From: an uncultured Marinobacterium sp.
Lineage (GTDB): Bacteria; Pseudomonadota; Gammaproteobacteria; Pseudomonadales; Balneatricaceae
Assembly (NCBI GenBank): GCA_947501565.1
Contig: CANMWJ010000011.1
Span: forward strand, 78,361 to 142,360
DNA length: 64,000 nucleotides
Direction of reading: 5' to 3'
Both the position numbers and the translations under genes were made by a program. Under the pieces are notes generated by a model. That model saw only the letters and a program-made list of their open reading frames with translations. It did not search any database and was not told the origin of the DNA. Within the stretch, counting starts at the first letter, position 1. Each line of letters starts with the position of its first letter. Below are positions 8,486 to 17,496 of this stretch, piece by piece.

Positions 8486-8586
8486 CAAACATAGCAACTT
8501 TTATATTTTTTAATGAAATACCCTTTGCAATACTCAAATCAGTCCCGAACGACTTGAACTAAAATAACTACAAAAGGTAATTCACC

Positions 8587-9603
8587 ATGCCAACCCTGAA
8601 AAACGTGTTTAAAGGCGTCGCCTTATCCACCGCATTGATGATGAGCAGCGGAGCTGCACTGGCAGAAGAATGGAAGTTTGCGATTGAAGAAATTCCTGGC
8701 TCCATCATGGATGCGTACGCTCAGGAGTTTAAGAAAAAGATAGAGAGCAAAACCAACGGCGACGTCACCGTGAAGATCTATCCACTCGGCTCACTGGGTA
8801 CCCCCACCGAGCTGGTCGAGCAGGTCGCCGATGGCGTGGTCCAGTTCACCAACGTATCGGTTGGTAACCTCGGCACCATCGTGCCGGAATCCCAGCTCTT
8901 TATGCTGCCCTACACCCTCCCAACCGATAACAAAGCCACCTCCGAATTCCTCAGCTCCAGCGACACCATCTATAACCACCTCACACAGGATTTTGAATCC
9001 AAAGGGCTGAAGCTACACACCATGTACTCCGAAGGTGAGCAGGTGTGGACCACCAACCGTCCGGTACGCAACCCGGATGACTTCGACAACTTCAAGATGC
9101 GGGTGATGGTCTCCCCGATCCTGCTGCGTGCTTATGAAGATCTGGGTGCGAGCCCAACCCCGCTGCCGTTCGGTGAAGTGTACGGCGCCTTGCAGCTGAA
9201 ACAGGTGGACGGTCAGGTGAACCCGGCCGCAACCATCGAAGAGATGAAGTTCTACGAAGTGACCGACTACCTGATCTGGGCCGGTGAGCAGCAGCACCTG
9301 ACCACCGTGATGTCCGGTACTGACTGGTACGACACCCTGTCTGCGGATCGCAAGAAACTGATCCGTGAGACCATGGCCGAGCTGGACGGATTCATCTTCG
9401 ATGTGGTGGAACGCTTCAATGCAGAGAAGCTGGAGAAGATCAAAGCAGCGAAACCGGGCATCAACCTGATCCGCCTGACTGACGCCGAAAAGGCGGTGTT
9501 CCAGGAACGTAGCGCCAACACCCGCGGTGCTTACACTAAGATTGCCGGCGAACGTGGCGAAGAGCTGCTGAGCGCCCTGCTGAACGAGCTGGGCATCAAG
9601 TAA
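8587..9603 (+). CDS. dctP: TRAP transporter substrate-binding protein DctP
   Basis: A 338-residue periplasmic binding protein of the tripartite ATP-independent family. A Sec signal peptide ends near residue 26 (SSGAALA then EEWKF). The mature part has the DctP pattern, including GDVTVKIYPLGSLG and PFGEVYGALQLKQVDGQ. Arg172 in FKMRVM corresponds to the conserved arginine that salt-bridges the substrate's carboxylate. A binding site AAAGGTAA precedes the ATG. It heads dctPQM; the substrate is unproven but should carry a carboxylate. Confidence 0.94.
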   Translation: MPTLKNVFKGVALSTALMMSSGAALAEEWKFAIEEIPGSIMDAYAQEFKKKIESKTNGDVTVKIYPLGSLGTPTELVEQVADGVVQFTNVSVGNLGTIVPESQLFMLPYTLPTDNKATSEFLSSSDTIYNHLTQDFESKGLKLHTMYSEGEQVWTTNRPVRNPDDFDNFKMRVMVSPILLRAYEDLGASPTPLPFGEVYGALQLKQVDGQVNPAATIEEMKFYEVTDYLIWAGEQQHLTTVMSGTDWYDTLSADRKKLIRETMAELDGFIFDVVERFNAEKLEKIKAAKPGINLIRLTDAEKAVFQERSANTRGAYTKIAGERGEELLSALLNELGIK

Positions 9604-9618
9604 GCTCAAGCACGTCAG

Positions 9619-9647
9619 GCTGTGCAGGTTGTGAGGGCCTGCACAGC
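9619..9647 (+). other. Intercistronic hairpin between dctP and dctQ
   Basis: GCTGTGCAGG (9619-9628) pairs perfectly with CCTGCACAGC (9638-9647) around a nine-base loop with no T-run. A second weaker hairpin follows at 9659-9676. Such structures between a binding-protein gene and its membrane genes commonly protect the upstream message, raising DctP relative to DctQM. Confidence 0.6.
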
Positions 9648-9754
9648 ATTCTCCCGGCGCAGGTTCGCAACCTTGCAGAGCTACGCCCTCTCAGCACACC
9701 CCGATCCACCGGGAATCAACTAGCTTTAACTATAAAAACAATAAGGTGGAAGCA

Positions 9755-10432
9755 ATGTCTTCATCGACTTCAACAGGTGCGACGCCACAGCGCTGGCTGT
9801 CGACACTGGACCGGTTTGTCGACCGCGCCGAGGCGTTCATTCTGGGTTGGGGTGTCATCATCATGGCAGCCAACACCATCGCCAACGTTTTTGGCCGTTA
9901 CGTCTTTTCACAAAGTATCTATTTCACCGAGGAGCTGAACGAGTTCCTGATTATCATCATCACCTTTATGGGGCTGGGATACGTCACCCGTAAGGGGCGC
10001 CACATCCGTATGTCCGCCTTCTACGACATGCTGCCTGCACGCAGCAAGAAGCTGATGATGATCCTGATCGCCAGCACTACCGCGATCGCGATGTTCATCC
10101 TCGCCTGGTACGCCTTCGAATACGTAGCCAAGATCGCCCGTCGCGGCCGGGTGACCCCATCGCTGCAGGTACCGCTCTACATGACCTACGTGTGGGTGGT
10201 GGTCGGCTTCGCCCTCACCGGCATCCAGTACGTACTCACGGTGGTGAAGAACCTGAATCTGGCGGACGAGAACGTCTACATCTCCTACACCACGGTGGAT
10301 CAGTATGAAGATCCTGAGATCAGCGAGGTAATGCATCTCTACCAGCAGGACCACGAGCTGGAGAGCGACCCCGTAACACCCGATGCAGCACCCGACAGCA
10401 CCCCAGCCAACGTACAGGAGAGCAAGTCATGA
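9755..10432 (+). CDS. dctQ: TRAP transporter small membrane subunit DctQ
   Basis: A 225-residue inner-membrane protein with four predicted transmembrane segments (about residues 28-50, 66-86, 104-126 and 146-166). FTEELNEFLIIIITFMGLGY is the typical DctQ core around helix 2. I chose ATG 9755 because AAGGTGGA lies eight bases upstream; the GTG at 9746 is part of that site. The C-terminal 50 residues are hydrophilic, acidic and Pro-rich, longer than usual for the family. It overlaps dctM by four bases (ATGA). Confidence 0.92.
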   Translation: MSSSTSTGATPQRWLSTLDRFVDRAEAFILGWGVIIMAANTIANVFGRYVFSQSIYFTEELNEFLIIIITFMGLGYVTRKGRHIRMSAFYDMLPARSKKLMMILIASTTAIAMFILAWYAFEYVAKIARRGRVTPSLQVPLYMTYVWVVVGFALTGIQYVLTVVKNLNLADENVYISYTTVDQYEDPEISEVMHLYQQDHELESDPVTPDAAPDSTPANVQESKS

Positions 10433-11709
10433 CCTGGATGATGTTAGCCGTAATGATCCTGCTGCTGGCGGCGGGTTTCCCGATGATGATGCCGCTGCTG
10501 GCGGCGACCCTGCTGGCATTCTTTATCTTCCTGCCGGACCTCAATATCCAGCTGGTCGCACAGCAGATGATCGGTGGCGTAAAACCGGCGGCGCTGATCG
10601 CCATCCCGATGTTTATCCTGGCCGCAGATATCATCACCCGTGGCCACTCCGCCGACCGTCTAGTCGATCTGGTGATGCGTTTTATGGGCCATATCCGTGG
10701 CGGGATGGCGGTCTCCGTGACAGCCGCCTGTGCGCTGTTTGGTGCGGTCTGCGGTTCCACCCAGGCCACCGTGGTGGCGGTAGGGGGCGCGATGCGCCCA
10801 CGGATGCTGAAAGCAGGGTATAACGACTCCTTCGCCATGGGCCTGATCATCAACGCCGCCGACCTCGCCTACCTGATCCCGCCGTCCATCGGCATGATCA
10901 TCTACGGCGTGATCTCCGGCACCTCGATCTCCGAGCTGTTTATCGCCGGCCTCGGTCCGGGCCTGCTGATCATCGTGCTGTTCTCCATGTACTGCATCTA
11001 CTATGCGAAGAAGCACAACATCCCGGTGGAACCACGCGCCAACTGGAAGGAACGTTTCACCGCCCTGCGCCGCGCCATGTGGCCACTGGGTTTCCCGGCG
11101 ATCATCGTCGGAGGTATCTACGGTGGCGTGTTCAGCCCAACGGAAGCGGCAGCGATCTGCGTGCTCTATGCATTAGTACTGGAAGCACTGGTGTTCCGTT
11201 CCATCAAAATGCGTGATGTATTCGACATCGCCCTGTCGACCGGTGCGATCACCTCGGTGGTGTTCATCCTGATCGCAGCGGGCGCGGCCTTCTCCTGGGT
11301 GCTGTCGTTTGCGCAGATTCCGCAGCAGATCATCGCCGCCATCGGCCTGGAAGGTGCAGGCCCGATCATGACGCTGATCGCCATCAACATCGCCTTCTTT
11401 GTGGGCTGCATGTTTGTGGATTCGATCGTGGTGATTCTGATTCTGGTGCCGATCTTCGCACCGCTGGTGAAAGCAGCAGGCCTCGATCCGGTTTTGGTGG
11501 GTGTACTGATTACATTGCAGGTAGCGATTGGTGCAGCGACACCACCATTCGGCTGCAACATCTTCACCGCCGTGGCGGTGTTCCGCCGACCGTTTATCGA
11601 CGTGATCCGCGGGGTACCGGCCTTCCTGGTGATCCTGATGATCGCCACGGTACTGCTGGTGCTCTTCCCCGAGATCTCACTCAGCTTGCGCGATCTCGCC
11701 TTCCGCTGA
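10429..11709 (+). CDS. dctM: TRAP transporter large membrane subunit DctM
   Basis: A 426-residue, multi-pass permease of the DctM/ion-transporter superfamily that drives uptake with a sodium or proton gradient. Family signatures include GFPMMMPLLAATL near the N-terminus, CALFGAVCGSTQATVVAVGG, ADLAYLIPPSIGMIIYGVISGTS split across two helices, and GAATPPFGCNIF near the end. Length is normal. It starts inside the dctQ stop codon and is followed by a strong terminator. Confidence 0.95.
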   Translation: MTWMMLAVMILLLAAGFPMMMPLLAATLLAFFIFLPDLNIQLVAQQMIGGVKPAALIAIPMFILAADIITRGHSADRLVDLVMRFMGHIRGGMAVSVTAACALFGAVCGSTQATVVAVGGAMRPRMLKAGYNDSFAMGLIINAADLAYLIPPSIGMIIYGVISGTSISELFIAGLGPGLLIIVLFSMYCIYYAKKHNIPVEPRANWKERFTALRRAMWPLGFPAIIVGGIYGGVFSPTEAAAICVLYALVLEALVFRSIKMRDVFDIALSTGAITSVVFILIAAGAAFSWVLSFAQIPQQIIAAIGLEGAGPIMTLIAINIAFFVGCMFVDSIVVILILVPIFAPLVKAAGLDPVLVGVLITLQVAIGAATPPFGCNIFTAVAVFRRPFIDVIRGVPAFLVILMIATVLLVLFPEISLSLRDLAFR

Positions 11710-11790
11710 TCCCTGCGTAAGGTGCAACGAATCTGACATTGATACCTCCCTAATTGTCATGTCAGTCTGGGGGCATGCTCCCACTTTATG

Positions 11791-11816
11791 ACGGCCCGCT
11801 TGCGGGCCGTTTTTTT
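11791..11816 (+). terminator. Rho-independent terminator of dctPQM
   Basis: Perfect stem ACGGCCCGC / GCGGGCCGT with a two-base loop and a seven-base T-run. It lies between dctM and the convergent clpB. Confidence 0.92.
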
Positions 11817-11845
11817 GTGGATAAGGCGTTAGTCTGTTCGGGGTA

Positions 11846-14428
11846 TTAGCGGAAGGTAAACTCGCCCTCTTCCACATCCACCGCGATCTCATCCCCCGAG
11901 GCAAACTGCCCGGCAAGCAGCGCCTGTGCCAGTGGGTTCTCGATATACTGCTGGATCGCACGTTTGAGCGGACGGGCACCGTAGATCGGTTCGAAGCCCT
12001 GCTCCACCAGCTTGTCCATTGCAGTGCTGGTGAACGTCATGGTCAGTTCGCGTTCGGCCAGACGGGCGCGCAGACGGTTAAGCTGGATCTCGGCGATTCC
12101 GGCTACCTGCTCTTTCTTCAGGCTGTGGAACACCACCACCTCGTCGATACGGTTGATCACCTCCGGGCGGAAATGTCCGCCAACCGCTTCCATCACCGCC
12201 GCACGCATCAGATCGTAGTCATCATCGTCGCTGAAGTTCTGGATCAGGTCGGACCCCAGGTTGGAGGTCATCACCACGATGGTGTTGCGGAAGTCCACGG
12301 TACGGCCCTGGCCATCGGTGAGGCGACCGTCTTCCAGCACCTGCAACAGGATATTGAACACATCCGGGTGGGCTTTCTCCACCTCGTCCAGCAGCAGGAC
12401 GGAGTACGGTTTGCGACGCACCGCTTCGGTCAGGTAACCCCCCTCTTCGTAACCAACGTAACCCGGAGGTGCACCGATCAGACGAGCGACGGAGTGTTTC
12501 TCCATAAACTCGGACATATCGATCCGCACCATCGCCTCTTCGGTATCAAAGAGGAATCCGGCCAGCGCCTTACATAGCTCGGTTTTACCCACCCCGGTCG
12601 GGCCGAGGAACAGGAAGGAACCGTGCGGACGGTTCGGGTCGGACAGGCCTGCGCGGGAGCGACGCACCGCGTTGGAGACGGCCACGACCGCTTCCTCCTG
12701 CCCCATCACGCGTTTGTGCAGTTCAGCTTCCATGCGCAGCAGTTTCTCACGCTCACCCTCCAGCATCTTGCTGATCGGGATACCGGTCCAGCGGGACACC
12801 ACTTCAGCCACCTCTTCCTCGGTGACTTTGTTGCGCAGCAACTTGTTCTTACTTTCGCTTTCGTTCTGCTCTGCTTCAGCGGCCTGCGCCAGCTGTTTCT
12901 CCAGCTCAGGGATACGGCCGTACTGCAGCTCTGACATTCTGGAAAGGTCACCGTCACGGCGCGCTTTTTCCATCTCTACGCGCACCTGATCCAGCTCCTC
13001 TTTCACCTTCTGGGAACCCTGTAGAGCAACCTTCTCGGCCTTCCAGATCTCGTCCAGATCAGCGAACTCCCGCTCCAGCTTGCCGATATGCTCTTCCAAT
13101 TCAGCCAGGCGTTTTTTAGCAGCGGCGTCTTTCTCTTTCTTCAGCGCCTCACGTTCCATTTTTAACTGGATCAGGCGGCGTTCGAGGCGATCCATATCCT
13201 CCGGTTTGGAGTCCATCTCCATACGGATACGGCTCGCTGCCTCGTCGATCAGGTCGATTGCTTTGTCCGGCAGCTGACGGTCTGTGATGTACCGCTGGGA
13301 TAACTTAGCCGCAGCAATGATCGCGGAGTCGGTGATATCCACGCCGTGGTGCACTTCGTAGCGCTCTTTCAGGCCACGCAGGATCGCCACGGTATCCTCT
13401 TCGTTTGGTTCATCCACCAGCACCTTCTGGAAACGGCGCTCCAGCGCGGCGTCTTTCTCCACGTACTGACGGTATTCATCCAGCGTGGTTGCACCTACGC
13501 AGTGCAGTTCACCGCGCGCCAGTGCAGGTTTCAGCATATTGCCCGCGTCCATCGCGCCGTCGGCTTTACCCGCGCCGACCATGGTGTGCAGCTCATCGAT
13601 AAACAGGATGATTTGACCTTCCTGTTTCGACAATTCGTTCAATACCGCTTTCAGGCGTTCTTCAAACTCACCACGGAACTTGGCGCCGGCGATCAGCGCA
13701 CCCATATCCAGCGACAGTACACGCTTGCGCTTGAGGCCTTCCGGCACCTCACCGTTAACGATACGTTGCGCCAGCCCTTCGACAATAGCGGTCTTGCCCA
13801 CCCCCGGTTCACCGATCAGCACCGGGTTGTTCTTGGTACGACGCTGCAACACCTGGATGGCACGGCGGATCTCGTCGTCACGTCCGATCACTGGGTCCAG
13901 TTTGCCGCTCTCGGCGCGGGCGGTCAGGTCGACACAGTATTTATCCAGCGCCTGACGGTTACCTTCGGCATTGGGATCGTTTACGTTTTCACCACCACGC
14001 ATCTGATTGATCACTCCTTCCAGACGTTGTTTGTTTACACCGGTATCGCGTAACAGTTTTCCAGCCGGGGATTTGTCGTCCACCAGCGCCAGCAGTACCA
14101 GCTCGCTGGCGATATACTCATCGCCACGCTGCTGCGATAACTTATCCACAAGGTTGAAGATGCGGCCGGTATCGGGCGAGATACGGATCTCTCCGTCGGC
14201 GTTGGCCACACGCGGCAGGTCGCTCAGCGCCTGCGCCACTTTCTGTCGCAATGCGTTGATATCGGCACCGGCCTGCGCCAGCAGTTGCGGGGTGGAACCC
14301 TGCTGCTGATCCAGCAAGGCGCTGAGCAGGTGCATCGGTTCGATGTAGTTGTGATCACGGCCTACAGCAAGGGATTGCGCGTCAGCCAGTGCTTCCTGGA
14401 GTTTGGCGGTAAATTTATCAGGTCTCAT
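11846..14428 (-). CDS. clpB: Chaperone disaggregase ClpB
   Basis: An 860-residue hexameric AAA+ disaggregase that, with DnaK, rescues aggregated proteins in the cytosol. In order: the N-terminal Clp repeat domain (1-150), AAA-1 with GEPGVGKT (about residue 205), the coiled-coil middle domain (about 410-530, Lys/Glu/Leu rich), AAA-2 with GPTGVGKTE (about 605), and the small C-terminal domain. Length matches E. coli ClpB (857). AAGGAG precedes the ATG. A heat-shock promoter lies 167 bp upstream. Confidence 0.98.
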   Translation of the reverse strand: MRPDKFTAKLQEALADAQSLAVGRDHNYIEPMHLLSALLDQQQGSTPQLLAQAGADINALRQKVAQALSDLPRVANADGEIRISPDTGRIFNLVDKLSQQRGDEYIASELVLLALVDDKSPAGKLLRDTGVNKQRLEGVINQMRGGENVNDPNAEGNRQALDKYCVDLTARAESGKLDPVIGRDDEIRRAIQVLQRRTKNNPVLIGEPGVGKTAIVEGLAQRIVNGEVPEGLKRKRVLSLDMGALIAGAKFRGEFEERLKAVLNELSKQEGQIILFIDELHTMVGAGKADGAMDAGNMLKPALARGELHCVGATTLDEYRQYVEKDAALERRFQKVLVDEPNEEDTVAILRGLKERYEVHHGVDITDSAIIAAAKLSQRYITDRQLPDKAIDLIDEAASRIRMEMDSKPEDMDRLERRLIQLKMEREALKKEKDAAAKKRLAELEEHIGKLEREFADLDEIWKAEKVALQGSQKVKEELDQVRVEMEKARRDGDLSRMSELQYGRIPELEKQLAQAAEAEQNESESKNKLLRNKVTEEEVAEVVSRWTGIPISKMLEGEREKLLRMEAELHKRVMGQEEAVVAVSNAVRRSRAGLSDPNRPHGSFLFLGPTGVGKTELCKALAGFLFDTEEAMVRIDMSEFMEKHSVARLIGAPPGYVGYEEGGYLTEAVRRKPYSVLLLDEVEKAHPDVFNILLQVLEDGRLTDGQGRTVDFRNTIVVMTSNLGSDLIQNFSDDDDYDLMRAAVMEAVGGHFRPEVINRIDEVVVFHSLKKEQVAGIAEIQLNRLRARLAERELTMTFTSTAMDKLVEQGFEPIYGARPLKRAIQQYIENPLAQALLAGQFASGDEIAVDVEEGEFTFR

Positions 14429-14594
14429 TTTGTCTCCTTACACAGCCATCAGGCCTGTGTGGGTTTGAGCGCTCCTGCGCCGACACCGGGTCAGCCGCAA
14501 CAGCATCTCTGCACTCCCTTCACTCAGGCAAGTGCGGTGAAACAACTCCGGCAGCATCTGCCAGAGAGTCTTACGTAAATAACGCTTTCCTAAT

Positions 14595-14623
14595 GTATGG
14601 GGCCAGAAGGTTTGGGTTTCAAG
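14595..14623 (-). promoter_or_regulatory. Sigma32 (heat-shock) promoter of clpB
   Basis: On the minus strand the sequence reads CTTGAAA (14617-14623), 14 bases, then CCCCATAC (14595-14602). This is almost exactly the E. coli RpoH consensus CTTGAAA-N11-16-CCCCATNT. Confidence 0.88.
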
Positions 14624-14716
14624 ATAGGTCATTAATTAGTCACCCTAACCCTAAGCATTAGAAAACCTAATGAAGTCACTAAAAAACCTGTAGGCTTAAA
14701 CAAAACCTCAACAAAA

Positions 14717-14758
14717 CCGTCACCAGCCTGTTATGCGAACCGTCTAAAACTCTGTCCC
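14717..14758 (+). promoter_or_regulatory. Possible Pho box array upstream of phoX
   Basis: Four CTGTCAT-like heptamers follow one another at 11-12 bp spacing: CCGTCAC (14717), CTGTTAT (14728), CCGTCTA (14740) and CTGTCCC (14752). PhoB binds direct heptamers spaced 11 bp. The matches are partial and two spacings are 12 bp, so this is a candidate only. Confidence 0.4.
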
Positions 14759-14789
14759 CATATAACTAAACCTCAACGAGACTCGTGAG

Positions 14790-16706
14790 ATGCTTAAGAA
14801 TCGACTTCAGGGTGACGCGGATCGCCTGCAGGATAACGCTTCCGATCTGGAAACTATCGTAGACAAAGCAGTAAGCCGTCGTGGTTTCCTGCGTGGTGGT
14901 GCTGCGGCAATGGGCCTGTTCCTGGCTGCTAACCCGCTGGCACAGGCGGTTGCTGCGGCAACCAAGCCTGCTGCAAGCAAACTGCTGGGTTTCTCTGCAA
15001 TTCCAGCCAGCACCGCTGACACCTTTGTTGTACCTGAAGGCTACAACGCTCAGCCACTGATCTCCTGGGGTGACCCAATCCTGCGTGGCGCACCAGCATT
15101 TGACGAGTCCGGTACGCAGAACTCCGCGGCTCAGGCGGCCCAGTTCGGCGACAACACCGACGGCATGAGCCTGTTCCCACTGTCTGAAGATCGCGCACTG
15201 CTGGCGGTAAACAACGAATACACCAACTACAAACTGTTGTTCGATCACAAAGGTAAGGCGATGACCGCCGACGATGTGAAAAAAGCACAGGCAGCACACG
15301 GTGTATCCGTATTCGAGATCAAGCAGAACGCTGACGGCAGCTGGAGCTACCTGAAAGATTCTGCGTACAACCGCCGAATCACCGCCAACACTGAGATGGA
15401 GCTGACCGGTCCTGCGGCTGGCCACGATCTGGTGAAAACCAAGGCTGACCCAACCGGCAGGAAAGTGCTGGGTACCTTCAACAACTGCGCCAACGGCCAG
15501 ACCCCTTGGGGCACTTACCTGACCTGTGAAGAGAACTTCAACGGTTACTTCTCCTCCACCGACGCGGACATCAAACTGGACAAACACCAGAAGCGTTACG
15601 GCATCAAAGCGAAGGACAAGGGTTACCAGTGGTCCTCTTTTGATGAGCGTTTCGACCTGTCCAAAGAGTCTCAGGAAGCGAACCGTCACGGCTGGGTTGT
15701 TGAGATCGATCCATTCGATCCAACCTCCACGCCGAAGAAACGCACTGCGCTGGGCCGTTTCAAGCATGAGAACGCGGCCCTGACCATCGATGACAACGGT
15801 CACGTAGTGGTTTACTTGGGTGACGACGAGCGTGGCGAGCACCTGTACAAGTTCGTATCCAAAGGCAAATACAACGCCAACGATATGAAAGCGAACCGTG
15901 AACTGCTGGAAGAGGGTACCCTGTACGTGGCGCGCTTCAATGCAGCGGAAGGTGAGCTGAAGGGCAAAGGTGAGTGGGTTGAACTGACCCACGGCAAAAA
16001 CGGCCTGACCAAAGCCAACGGTTTCGAAGATCAGGCGTCTGTGATGATCTTTGCCCGTGAAGCAGCGACTCAGGTTGGCGCGACCACTATGGACCGCCCT
16101 GAGTGGGTTGCGGTACACCCGAACAACAAAGTTGTTTGCTGCACCCTGACCAATAACAAACACCGCGGCAAGAAAGAGGGCCAGCCGGTGGGTGGTCCTA
16201 ACCCTCGCATCAACAACAAATACGGTCAGATCGTGCGTTGGTGGCCAGCTAACGGTAACCACACCGCCGCTGAATTCGATTGGGATCTACTGGTCGTTGC
16301 CGGTAACCCAAGCGTTCACTCCGGTAACCTGTACGCAGGTTCCAGCAACATTAGCGACGAGAACATGTTCAACAGCCCGGACGGCATCGGCTTCGACCAG
16401 GCAGGTCGTCTGTGGATTCAGACCGACGGTAACTACTCCAACGCGAAGGACTTCGCGGGCATGGGCAACAACCAGATGCTGTGTGCTGACCCACAGACCG
16501 GCGAGATCCGCCGCTTCGCAACCGGCCCGGTTGCCTGTGAGATCACCGGCCTGACCTTCTCCCCTGACCAGCGCACCATGTTCGTGGGCATCCAGCACCC
16601 AGGCGAGAAAGACAAGCCATCCCACTTCCCTGCGGGCGGTAACAGCAAACCACGCTCCACCATCATGGTGGTACGTCGCAACGACGGTGGCATCATCGGC
16701 GCTTAA
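14790..16706 (+). CDS. phoX: PhoX-family alkaline phosphatase (Tat-exported)
   Basis: A 638-residue protein of the PhoX/DUF839 family: periplasmic or surface phosphomonoesterases that use Ca and Fe and release phosphate from organic esters. The twin-arginine signal SRRGFLRGG at residues 29-37 is followed by a hydrophobic stretch and an Ala-rich cleavage region near residue 55. PWGTYLTCEENFNGYF contains the conserved Cys and Glu ascribed to metal binding. WVVEIDPFDP and SPDGIGFDQAGRLWIQTDG are beta-propeller motifs typical of the family. The N-terminal extension before the RR motif (28 residues) is longer than average but usual for PhoX. It is monocistronic, with its own terminator. Confidence 0.93.
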   Translation: MLKNRLQGDADRLQDNASDLETIVDKAVSRRGFLRGGAAAMGLFLAANPLAQAVAAATKPAASKLLGFSAIPASTADTFVVPEGYNAQPLISWGDPILRGAPAFDESGTQNSAAQAAQFGDNTDGMSLFPLSEDRALLAVNNEYTNYKLLFDHKGKAMTADDVKKAQAAHGVSVFEIKQNADGSWSYLKDSAYNRRITANTEMELTGPAAGHDLVKTKADPTGRKVLGTFNNCANGQTPWGTYLTCEENFNGYFSSTDADIKLDKHQKRYGIKAKDKGYQWSSFDERFDLSKESQEANRHGWVVEIDPFDPTSTPKKRTALGRFKHENAALTIDDNGHVVVYLGDDERGEHLYKFVSKGKYNANDMKANRELLEEGTLYVARFNAAEGELKGKGEWVELTHGKNGLTKANGFEDQASVMIFAREAATQVGATTMDRPEWVAVHPNNKVVCCTLTNNKHRGKKEGQPVGGPNPRINNKYGQIVRWWPANGNHTAAEFDWDLLVVAGNPSVHSGNLYAGSSNISDENMFNSPDGIGFDQAGRLWIQTDGNYSNAKDFAGMGNNQMLCADPQTGEIRRFATGPVACEITGLTFSPDQRTMFVGIQHPGEKDKPSHFPAGGNSKPRSTIMVVRRNDGGIIGA

Positions 16707-16726
16707 GCCGAAACCACTGCCTGATT

Positions 16727-16750
16727 AAAGGCGCCTGCGGGCGCCTTTTT
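16727..16750 (+). terminator. Rho-independent terminator of phoX
   Basis: GGCGCC / GGCGCC stem flanked by AAA and TTTTT, with the four-base loop TGCG. It is 20 bp past the stop codon. Confidence 0.88.
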
Positions 16751-16804
16751 ATTGTGCGTTTTGTTAGGCTTCAGACAGAACATCCGGGTACTGCAGGTCT
16801 TCAG

Positions 16805-16937
16805 GTAGGTTGGCCATTGCGCAGCAATACCCAACATTCCACACCGATATGTCTGATGTGAGTACGGGATAAACAGAGCGGCAACTGGTCTACATAACGC
16901 AGGTGTTGGGAGTCGCTTCGCTCGTCACCAACCTACA
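16805..16937. repeat. Two separated REP-like repeats
   Basis: Unit 16805-16835 runs GTAGGTTGGCCATTGCGCAG to ACCCAAC; unit 16904-16937 runs TGTTGGGAGTCGCTTCGCTC to CCAACCTACA. They face each other as in the other pairs, but 68 bp separate them. They lie between phoX and the AsnC-type gene. Confidence 0.85.
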
Positions 16938-16949
16938 GAGACGGGATAC

Positions 16950-17375
16950 TTAGCGATACCACTCGCGCATAATCATATGGGTTTTGATGCGGGCGCCGTT
17001 GGGTTTCAGAGCATCGATCTCAGCGAGCAGATCGTGCAGGCGCTGCATGTTGGGCACCTCCACGTAGATCAGCACATCCACCTCACCGCTGGTACCGTGA
17101 CAACGCTGCACCTCGGGAAATTTCATCACCTCCTGCACAAAAGGCGCGCATTCGAAACCACCGTGGCTGACTTCAAAATACGCCTTCAAGCTGCCGGATT
17201 CCTCCGGCGCTGCGGTCAATACCCGATAGCCGAGGATCTCGCCGGAGGCTTCCATCCGTCTGATCCGTTCCGACACAGCGGTGCGGGAGAGATTCACCTG
17301 CTCGGCGATGCTCGACACACTCTGGCGCGCATTCTCCCTGAGCGCTGCGATTATTTTCTGATCAAAGCTGTCCAT
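16950..17375 (-). CDS. Lrp/AsnC-family transcriptional regulator
   Basis: A 141-residue DNA-binding regulator. The N-terminal helix-turn-helix (residues about 4-52) shows ARQSVSSIAEQVNLSRTAVSERIRRME split over two helices. The C-terminal RAM ligand-sensing domain spans about residues 65-141. The family binds amino acids and assembles into octamers. It is divergent from the YjeH-like exporter gene, with about 120 bp between the starts, a common arrangement for an amino-acid sensor controlling an exporter. Confidence 0.92.
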   Translation of the reverse strand: MDSFDQKIIAALRENARQSVSSIAEQVNLSRTAVSERIRRMEASGEILGYRVLTAAPEESGSLKAYFEVSHGGFECAPFVQEVMKFPEVQRCHGTSGEVDVLIYVEVPNMQRLHDLLAEIDALKPNGARIKTHMIMREWYR

Positions 17376-17496
17376 CTGAAACCTGTGCCTGCAAAACGTC
17401 GGAATACCTTGGGAAAAGCTGCAGATTGAAAGCGGATCGCGACGCCTTGTTCTGGCGATGATCCGTACACTGATGTTTTCGATCTGGAGCTTGGGG

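Larger units (their letters stand above)
14429..14789. other. 361-bp divergent intergenic region clpB / phoX
   Basis: Holds the clpB heat-shock promoter (14595-14623), its roughly 160-nt leader, and a possible Pho box array before phoX. A 64-codon frame (14438-14632, minus strand) is open, but its ATG lies within the promoter and upstream of the expected transcription start, so I do not call it a gene. Nothing else is recognisable. Confidence 0.6.

Noticed and set aside
14438..14632. A 64-codon frame upstream of clpB
   Set aside because: Its start codon lies upstream of the heat-shock transcription start and its sequence matches no family; it is more likely leader DNA.
14766..16262. A 498-codon open frame antisense to phoX
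   Set aside because: Shadow of phoX, which has a clear Tat signal and family motifs; no ribosome-binding site or promoter supports the antisense frame.
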